From: Thereva unica
Taxonomy: Eukaryota > Arthropoda > Insecta > Diptera > Therevidae
Direction of reading: 5' to 3'
Assembly: GCA_949987705.1 (NCBI GenBank)
Contig: OX465281.1
Coordinates: 6,984,001-7,048,000, forward strand
Length of the DNA: 64,000 nucleotides
How positions within the stretch are numbered: position 1 is the first letter of the stretch; the number at the start of each line of letters is the position of its first letter. Below the pieces are notes generated by a model. The model saw only the letters and a list, made by a program, of their open reading frames with translations, searched no databases and had not been told where the DNA came from. Below, one piece after another: positions 56,049 through 64,000 of the stretch. The translations under genes and the position numbers were made by a program.

Positions 56049-58315
56049 TCAGTTTGCCGCGACGACGACGGAGGATGCAGCGAGGTGAAAGATGAACGGA
56101 CGATTTTGTCAACGCTAGTCTACTCCGACGGTAGTACATTTATTATAACAGGATAAAAAGGACTTGTGGTAGGGTGGATACACACACACAGGTGGATGAT
56201 GTGTGATGATGGGCTTAAGGTGGGAGAACATTTTTCATTTTTCTATAGCGTTACCTGACCTGACTCGCAATCCGAGGGGTTTAGGTTTTGTAGAGTAAAA
56301 GTTAGTTAAAGTTAAGATGGAGGTTGATCCTTTATTAATTGCAAAAAGGACGAAACTTTTTAGTTTATAGAGATTGCAGCGAATCTAATCAAGGTAGACT
56401 AGAAATTGACTCTTGTGTGGTGTTAATGGATGTTTATGGGGATGTGTAGTCTGGGGCAGTCCTTACCTGAAAAGATATAGAGAGAGAAAAGTTGCATTAG
56501 TCTTAATTATCCCGAGCACCGTTATATCATGAAATTAGGTAAAAAGTTTGTGTAAAAAGATTCGAAGATAAAACGGAGCGCAACATGTTGTGTATGGATC
56601 ACAGTGGGACAGAACGAGACGGGGATGGAGGAGGAAGTCGTGTCCTTTTATGGAGGGCGGATGTGGAACGGAAAATTAATTGAAAAACTTTTGCTCAGTA
56701 ATTTCTCTCAAGTCCTCCCCCTCCAGTCAGCCTTATTCCCTCCTTCTTTCGCTGTGTGCACTGAGTTTACTTTGAAGAAAATCCTTTTTTGACTCTAGTA
56801 GGAAAATTCTTATATTTTTTTCATGTTCAAAATCTCAAGGATAAGACATCGTTGTACGCTGTAGCAAGAGGGAAGGAAGCGATTGGAGTATGAATTATGA
56901 AATAAGAAGGGCTTAAGGGTTCAAAAATTTAATCACCCATAACGCCGCAATTTACCTAAAGTCGCAGGAACCCTTCCGGAAACATTTCTAAGGATAAAAA
57001 AGTAGGGGGGGTTAGCATTCATAGAGATCTTTCCCAGTCCTTAAACTCCACTAAAGCGAAGGGGGTTGGTTTTTTTGCTTCGCGGATCGTACAATGCACC
57101 CTTAGTCGCATAAAATGTCTCTGAAGACGGGAAATGCAGAAAATTCTTCTCAAAATGCATTTTTCATATTTATAGCAAAAGGGATGCCCGCCACTACCAC
57201 CCCCAGGCTGCCATCGCATCCCAGCCTCGTACAATGATAGTGTGCATCACCACCACTAACACAAAGAAAAAAGAACAAGCTGTGCAAAAAAACTGAAGCT
57301 GATTGCAACAGGAGAGCGGACCATTTACTACTTTCTATTTTCCCCTCTCTCCCCCTCTCTACACGACCCTTGAAGGGTTTTATATTTCACGTCGGTATAT
57401 TTTAAGTGCATCCCACTCAACCCCCGGGCACGAGTCGTCCTTAAAGCGACGCACAGTTTGTTTTCTTATATCCTTAGTAACTCAAGATAAATTTATTACG
57501 TATAAGGATCGATATCTGTGCATGTACTGCGCGATATCTGCCGCTGGGATGCAGTTTTGTTGTTCTTATTGCGGTGCACAACCCAGAACCACCCCGGGAG
57601 CAGTAGGAGCAGGAAAAATGCACTTTTCTATGGAGTAGAGTTATGTCGGGGTTTGAGGTTTGGTAGGATTTAATCAATCGATCGTTACACTCTTACACTC
57701 TCGTGGTAGGGATGGAGGTGATTAAAGGCAAAAACCTGCTGGGCAAAGGGATCTTCCACTCTCTCTCCTTCTCTCTGGATGGATGATGGCACACACAGAG
57801 CATTGAACTTCTCCTGGAAAGGATTATTGTGGAAGAAATGGAAAATATTTCATAGACCGACAAACAAACGATTCCGGCTTTGATTAGTTTTATGGAAAAG
57901 GATTTTTTTAATGGTGATGGAACGGAAGTTAGTCCTGGAGAGGGGATTTCAATCTTTCTTTACATTTTGCTCAAATATCAGAAACGAAAATTTTCGTGGG
58001 TTTTTTTATTTCTGTGATTGGAGGAGATTTTTAAGACTCTTTGGTGGGGAGAAGGAGAGAAGGGTTGTGACTTAAGTGTAGATAAACTGCAATGGGTATT
58101 ACTTGTGCACCAACCCCTTAAGAATCGCTTAAACAAATCAAAAGTGTTTTGCATTATGGATTCAAGTTCTTAAGTCAAAAAGGCTTAAGTGCACTAAAAT
58201 CACACGGTCTGCATGACATTTTGCTTTGATCGTTCTTGCGTTCATACGATAGACGATGAATAGTACCCTAAGAACGTAAGGTAGACGCGATTATGAAACG
58301 ACAAAGGATTGTAGG
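56049..58315. other. unique DNA with short CA tract
   Basis: CA run at 56,171-56,182. No recognised gene or transposon. Several homopolymer runs. Confidence 0.4.
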
Positions 58316-58319
58316 CTGA

Positions 58320-58500
58320 TAAGTATGTTATTCTTTTAATGAAGACCATAGAACGCATGGTAGACCTTTACCTTCAAAACACTCTAAAAGAAGTCTTTAT
58401 GTCTTGAGCCATGCAAGAATATTGCCAGAAAAAATCGAAGGACACGGCTCTATACGAAGTAGTGCAATGCAGGGGCGTGCCTGAGTATATGACCGCCTGC
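58320..58500 (+). pseudogene. LINE RT remnant (KTIERMVD type)
   Basis: Plus-strand frames read MVDLYLQNTLKEVFM, then QKKSKDTALYEVV, resembling the LLKTLERL(I/V)D region and the following KGKSTETALHEVV motif of LOA/I-like RTs. A stop separates them. The catalytic part is missing. Confidence 0.5.
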
Positions 58501-58587
58501 GTGCCAAGGTAACATCATATAAAGAAAAAGTAAATCTCATTAGAGGCTCCAGATCAAAATCGTACCAAAAAAATTTTCAGATATCCA

Positions 58588-58810
58588 GAGTGATTTTCGA
58601 GTGCTGACAAATTTAATGTTTATCAATTATCGTGTTGCGACCAGGTCGGGCGGAAGCTGTGACCGAAGGAGGATAAATCACTCAGAATACCTAAAAAAAA
58701 TGGTGGGGCGATTTTGCCCTGGAGTCCCAATTCTCAACCCGATAATTAATATTGGAGCACTCAAAAATCACTTTGAATACATGCAAATTTTTTTGAAACG
58801 ATTTTGATAT
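58588..58810. repeat. small inverted and direct repeats
   Basis: AGTGATTTTCGAGTGCT and AGCACTCAAAAATCACT face each other. Two diverged direct copies of CGATTTTG-GGAG-TCCCAATT lie at about 58,708 and 58,799. Unassigned. Confidence 0.45.
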
Positions 58811-58859
58811 GGAGCTCCAATTGTCGAGAAACTTTTATTTTTGTTCACTTTTCCATTTC

Positions 58860-59010
58860 CAAACGTGGGTGTCATTTTGCCAAAGCGGTCCCCCAACTGA
58901 GTACTAACCACGTTAAATGCTGCTGATCAAACAAGAACCAGTCTATTGACTATACTGGCACCCTTTATGATTTCCAAGCTAGTCGCCTGTTTTCTTTGCC
59001 CTATAATTCT
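58860..59010 (-). repeat. 5S-rRNA-related dispersed repeat, copy F
   Basis: The minus strand reads AATAGACTGGTTCTTGTTTG, AGCAGCATTTAACGTGG and TTAGTACTCAGTTGGGGGAC at 58,880-58,955. The upstream block GGGCAAAGAAAACAGGCGAC matches GGACGAAGAAAACCATCAAC in copy B. Confidence 0.7.
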
Positions 59011-59064
59011 CCCTTGGGGGCATATTTGGCAGCATTGGCATATTTAGCTCCTCCGAGTAGCACT

Positions 59065-60257
59065 CAGCGCCGGCTCTAGCCCTTGTTGAGGGTGGAGCGA
59101 GATTGTCTTTCGGCGCCCTTTGTTCGACGCTTTCACTTCACATAAATTGCATTTCCAGTTGTCCTAGAAAAAACTTTTTTCGAGTACTGCCAGCCTGCCA
59201 TTTCGTTACGGGATTATATCTCCCCTTTTGCAAGCCTTTTATGGAGCTGGGGGGCCCATAAGGATTTCGATGGTGGTTTTAGGGTCATAGTTCCGCCTGT
59301 AGCGACAATAGACCGATCAGACCGGTTTTGACCTATGGTTGCCCAGTATGGTTCAACATATCCTCTTCATATATGGAAAAGCTTCGGGTCTTTGAAAGGC
59401 AATGCCTAAGGGCGTGCTTAAGCTTGTATCGAACGCCCAGGGGTATCAGGGGTAACTCTGGCTGCGCTGCGCGGCAGCTTTTTCCCGTCTACAGCAACAA
59501 GGCTTGCTCGTTCTAAGGCTTAAGGCGGCTCATCATAGAGGGCGCACCGACCAATACTGACCTGGGTTGTTCTGAGCCCTGAGCCAATTCGGCTACCGCC
59601 CCCATAAGACTTCCTTGCACCGTAACTAGTTTTTTTCGTGGTCAGAAGTCTCCGGATTGTTAGTCGCAGGCACGTCAATTCTGACACCGATATTTGACAG
59701 AAGGTCGGCTTTGCAGTCGTTCTAGGCTTTATTATGGGTGCGTCCGACTTTTCTGAAGACATTTCAAACCTCCAGAACATCCAGATGATCCAACCCTCTT
59801 CTTCTTAAGAAAATCGGTATCCCTTTCTTCCTCGGAGGCCACGCAGACCCTACCAGCCTCTATACGGGAGTCGCCAGCTTCCAGATATCGCATAAAGTTT
59901 TCGGGCTGTGCCCCCGTCCTCTGAAAGCGGTCGTTTTTTCGAGTCGCCTCTCCGATTAGGTGCTCTTACTTCCGCAGGAGATCTCCCAATGAAGGAGTGA
60001 TCTCAACGTACTCCATCCCTGGGTTTACGGGCTCAGACCGTCCGTCCCTGAAGAAGAACCCCGAAAACATTCCTTCAGTGCCCCCTGCTTGTGCCGTGTT
60101 CGAGTATATTGATGAGTACATAGACTTGGCTAGCTACAAAAAACTCCATCAAATTTTATTTTTTGTTCGAAAATGTTTTTCGCATTCATTTTGGCGCCCC
60201 TTACCACCTGGCGCCTAGAGCGACCGCTCCACTCGCTCTACCCTAGGGCGGGCGCTG
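59065..60257. mobile_element. hAT-like inverted-repeat element (probable)
   Basis: The ends start CAGCGCCGGCTCTAG on the left and, inverted, CAGCGCCCGCCCTAG on the right, with further inverted matches (GGTAGAGCGAGTGGAGCG type and GGCGCC). A CAG-GCG start is typical of hAT elements. An 8-bp target duplication was not found, so the call is tentative. Interior includes a LINE fragment (59,320-59,520). Confidence 0.5.
59320..59520 (+). pseudogene. I-like LINE RT C-terminal fragment
   Basis: The plus strand reads RPVLTYGCPVWFNISSSYME, then KLRVFERQCLRACLSLYRT, typical of the region past the thumb of I-group LINEs (YA-P-WFNIS-SYMEKLR-FERKCLRAC). Then NKACSF and a stop. The fragment lies within the hAT-like element, so it may have inserted into it or be carried by it. 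Confidence 0.6.
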
Positions 60258-63200
60258 CACCTGAGCATGCCGGGCACACGACTGAATCGTCACAAGGATT
60301 GCATGAATCACAGTAATTCACTTTCCCATGCTCCTTCAGGATGCATCTCGTTTGTAGTATGTCTGTGCGTCCATTGATATTTAGCAGACTCGTCCAATCA
60401 CTTTTGATATTCCTTTACAGACCATCTACCGCCGCACTGTTTTGGCACCCCTCTAATGTAGTTTGGATTGTACACGCGCACGCCTCCTCTCGCCAATATG
60501 CCTATAAGGATCATGCATAGATACTATGCACGACGCATCGTAAGACGTGGTCCTTTATAAGCCGGACGTGCGGATAGGTTTTTTTTATAGTGAGGTATTG
60601 GGTCCAAATGTACCGCGGTCACTTCTTTGCCTTATTGTACTACATCTCTATACCTCATATTTAGGGCAGACCGCTGGAAAAAGTTCAGCAGCCTGATTAG
60701 TGGCGATGTAGTACAGCTTGTGGCTTACATTTTACTATCGAAACTTTCCTGGGTCCCGACCGTAGTCCTGCATTCGATCTGTTAAGAAGAAGTTCACGAA
60801 AGTGAGCTTGGGTGTGCTTCGTGGACTCCCCAATCCCACTGAGGTAGCCACAGGACGTCAAAATCAGGAGTAGTATCATATAATTTGTTTCAATCGACCT
60901 CTTCATACAAAGATCTTGAATTACTTACGTGTTACCACCCCAAGGGCGCGTCTCGATATAGGGCCGTCAAGTTGGGCAGCATACTTGCCATCTATCTATC
61001 TAATGACGCTACAGCCCAAATAGCGATCTGGTCTCCTCTAATGGATTTCTCCGAGTTTGACGGCCCCTTGCAGCATGTCTCCAGCCTACAATTACAACCT
61101 ATTGGTCTATTTACCGAAATATCTAATATCACAAGTGTTTTTGGAATATGGTTGTCCTCCATCATGATTATAATCTTGCCAGTGCAAATATCAAATGTCG
61201 GACGTTCTACCCTCCATAGCCTACAAGTGTGCTTTCAAATTTAGCGATCGCGGTCGATCATTACTTCCAGGTTCCATAGGAAGAGCTGTGAGTAAATGAT
61301 CAGGAAATGAGTCCTCGTGTCGCTGCTATTCCAAGTAAAAATAAAAAACCATACATCGGGCGAACACCGGCCGCTTGGGTTTTTAAGGGGCGTAGGATGG
61401 CCGTAGAGTTTTTAACCATTTCTAACGAAAGCAGATACGGGCCCAGGACTTGACAAACTTGACCAAAAGATTTAAATGCACGAGTACTGAGCTATACACC
61501 CGGGCATACGACGGTCATGTAGATGCCAAGACAAGAGCATAATATTCTCGTTATGTACAATCGCCTTTAGATTAATGGCACTCCTAAGATATATTTTGCC
61601 AAGTTAGACTACTTCCTTGACAGGAAAAAGAGAATTATTACAAAAGTTCACCAAACTACGACAGATTTACGGGTTTATAATAAGACGCGAATCAATAACA
61701 GTCGGCTTAGGTTTGAAATTCTATTCATATTCCACATGCGTCCATAAAATAAAAGCAAACTCAACTTGCGGTGGTCTATCCTCGTGCACCCTATTCAGAA
61801 TATTCAAAACACATCACTTTCCTGCTTAAGTGTTGTCAAACCACCACCTAAGAGCGTTGCGATAAATCCGTGCCCACTTTTCAGTCCCGAATTAAAATTA
61901 GCAACAATAGAGCCTCACTTACTGTGTAAGACTTGAGAGTCTGCATTCATTCAACCTCCACATCAGACCCTGCACTTGTCTGTCCCGATCCCCGCGGCGC
62001 GAGGAGCTCCATTAGCCAGCAGACAGACCTCCAGCATTTCTTTATCCACGTCTTCATTCTGCTTAATCCGATTTCTCGCCCTTCCCAGACCCGAGGAGCA
62101 CTTTCTTGCCTAGTGTCTCGGAAATCCCCAGAGCATGCAGCACCACCATCAACGCCCCTGCCCACACATGACATCTCTGGCGGGCCATAACTCATCCATC
62201 TTGGTACCGCGCTCAGCACTGGCGAAGCAGAAAAAACCGCACCGCAAGTAACGTGTCCTGTCCTAACTCGGATATACACACACGTAGTCTGGGACTTGGC
62301 CGCTAGATGGCTCGGAAATTAGCATACAATGGAGCCCCCTCTAAGTAGGGGACAAATTTCCAGGGCGGCTTTCGGTTATTTTTAAGACATTATATTGGCC
62401 GCGTTCCAGTGCTGGATGTGAATGATTCTTTCGACACTCCGTGGCTGGAATTCGGAATCGGCCGGCGGAGCCCCCGGAGCACATAGAACACACGTCCACC
62501 ATGCCCGGTAGCGCAGTAGTAGAGCCAGTGGCGAGGTCATCGGTCGACCTTGTTCGCAGCGGTCCGATAAGATACGGATCACGATTTAATGGGTCGCCTT
62601 CCTCCTTGACCTATGCCAACATGCGGGGGATTAAATTACAATAAATTAAGAGCCGCAGCGATTAAGTCGTTCGTTCCCCCGGCGACTTGGCGGCCGCGGC
62701 GTGGATGCTTCTTATCTGCGCCCGAGTTTAATCAACTCCGGGCTTCGTTGCTAGTTAAAATGTGGAATGCAATAAAGTTCGATAGTAAAAATGACAGGAT
62801 GAAAAAGTTGTGATTGAAATCATAATTGGAGGCCATTGAATGGTGTTGCCGGGCTCTCATGGGGGACGGTTTAACGAGGCTCTGGCTTTGGAGCGATCTT
62901 TTTTGGAATGTTCTTAGATATTGATGCGTTTTTCTGGGGGATTTGATGGTAAACAACTATGTTGACGTGTCACAAATCATTCGATCATCACGTCCTTTAT
63001 TTTTATTCAAGAATCTCTTGTGAAACGTGGACAGGACAACTTTTACAACTTTGTTTTATCCTATGACTAATTGGACATTCAACTTTGCGCTATCTCCACT
63101 TTTACGGAAAATTTGGTACCTATACATCTATAGTACTCAATCAAACTTCAAAGGCTGTGAGATATCTTTCCATACAACAAATCGTAATCAGAATTCGATA

Positions 63201-63399
63201 TAGGGCTTTCCTCCATATGGAAACGTGAAAGCTTTTGTCGACTGGTAGCGTTTTGGTATTAGTTTGATTACAAATGTTTTTGTAAAAAACCCCTAAGCCA
63301 TTAATCATTCATTCTTTGGATAACTAATATTTAACTTTATTTTCGGCTCTGGAATTGTAGACTTCAGCTAGTAGAAGTCACCATTTTTAAGCAACGCTT
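60258..63399. other. unassigned unique DNA
   Basis: No recognised element or domain. Open frames up to 119 codons (60,885-61,244) and 110 codons (61,947-62,279, minus) lack known motifs. The 62,300-62,900 part is of higher complexity with short GC-rich blocks and could be conserved non-coding DNA. Confidence 0.4.
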
Positions 63400-63451
63400 T
63401 TTTGGTCGAGGTATAAACACCGGTGAGCCGCCTAGGGCATCAGCGCAATAA

Positions 63452-63459
63452 TATATAAG
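63452..63459 (+). promoter_or_regulatory. TATA-like motif, possible LTR or gene promoter
   Basis: TATATAAG, followed at about 30 bp by GTGTGAAGTTG and later AGTTGAAGAAAG, a pattern seen in insect LTR promoters. No matching second LTR lies in the window. Confidence 0.3.
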
Positions 63460-63789
63460 TCGAGCCGTGTGGAGTGTGAAGTTGTTTGAGTTGAAGAAAG
63501 TGACGTTTCAGTTGAACTACGACTTTCAGCACTGGGATAAGAGAGTGGAATTGCTGCTGAGTTTTTGGACCTGTGCTTAAAGTCGTAATTCGTCTAAAAT
63601 ATCACTTTCTCCAACTAAAACGACTTGTCACGTCACACGACTAGCGTTTCAGCACAAGGGTCATTAGTTCTGCACCATCGACTGACACGAATGAAGAGCT
63701 GTTCTATGTTTTGTTGGAAATAATACAGTACTTCGTTTTGGAGGCATAGAATTCGACCTGAGTTGGACATAAGTTCGCCTTCGTTAAGG

Positions 63790-63935
63790 CAGGATATGGC
63801 TAGCGCTTGCTTTGCATTATCGAAGTCGTATGAATAACAAAGAGAATAACAAAAACAGAAAGTGGGTTGGAAGCGTTGGTGATTTGTAAAGACAAAAAAA
63901 TAGAGCAGATGATAGAATTGAACCTTGTGGGACTA
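63790..63935 (-). pseudogene. CR1-like RT remnant at window edge
   Basis: The minus strand reads VPQGSILSSALFFCLY, the GVPQGSILSP-LF motif, then a frame without further recognisable motifs. It shares the local sequence GATAGAATTGA with 30,570 and a diverged form with 5,286. The element may continue past the window end. Confidence 0.5.
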
Positions 63936-64000
63936 TGTCCGAGACAGGGTGAGGTTTGGATTAGACGTCATCCAGTTGGTTACACTGCAGGTTGGAACCA

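Overview
The window is eukaryotic and almost certainly from an insect genome. It is AT-rich with no operon structure. Long gene-free stretches are interspersed with many decayed transposable elements typical of arthropods: RTE-like, Jockey/CR1-like, R1/LOA-like and I-like LINEs, a Ty3/gypsy remnant, a Penelope-like element, PIF/Harbinger-, Tc1- and hAT-like DNA elements, and tRNA- and 5S-rRNA-related short repeats. The style of the unique DNA (homopolymer-rich, TAAT-rich islands) suggests a repeat-rich fly, but this is an impression. No complete host protein gene was recognised. The best host candidate is a possible first exon ending at a splice donor near 35,722.

Layout. 1-5,300: a GTAATAAAA palindromic repeat, two copies of a 5S-rRNA-related repeat, and a 714-bp Harbinger-like element with perfect 29-bp inverted ends. 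5,430-7,200: a truncated RTE-like copy with an 11-bp target duplication, a CR1-like remnant and a 469-bp inverted-repeat element. 7,200-10,100: unique DNA. 10,100-12,200: LINE remnants between two inverted GCGGGAT clusters. 15,349-17,192: a 5'-truncated RTE-like insertion with a 19-bp target duplication, followed by a LOA-like remnant to 18,080. 20,300-22,480: a second RTE-like family with a 627-codon open frame. 24,050-25,200: gypsy remnant, RTE-like 3' end and 5S-like repeat in series. 27,665-30,540: an R1-like element broken by a tRNA-derived SINE, a hairpin, and a foldback Tc1-like element with an RTE fragment at its edge.

31,000-36,800 is mostly unique, with a 376-bp inverted-repeat element, an R1-like repeat and the possible first exon. 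36,800-39,718 is the best-preserved LINE: 972 sense codons with an AP-endonuclease and a reverse transcriptase. 42,500-43,260 has an RNase H remnant and a SINE. 46,171-47,353 holds a Harbinger element nested inside another inverted repeat. 50,318-53,081 is a Penelope-like element bounded by a 16-bp target duplication. It has 412-bp inverted arms, a YVDD reverse transcriptase, a GIY-YIG endonuclease and a hammerhead-ribozyme-like motif in each arm. 54,190-60,257 has two more 5S-related copies, one split by a Harbinger-like MITE, and a hAT-like inverted-repeat structure. The rest is mostly unrecognised unique DNA.

The genes here do not act as a pathway; the window is a record of nested and successive transposition. 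The two most informative items are the Penelope-like insertion with its ribozyme-bearing inverted arms, and the dispersed repeat that carries a 5S rRNA internal promoter region (six copies).
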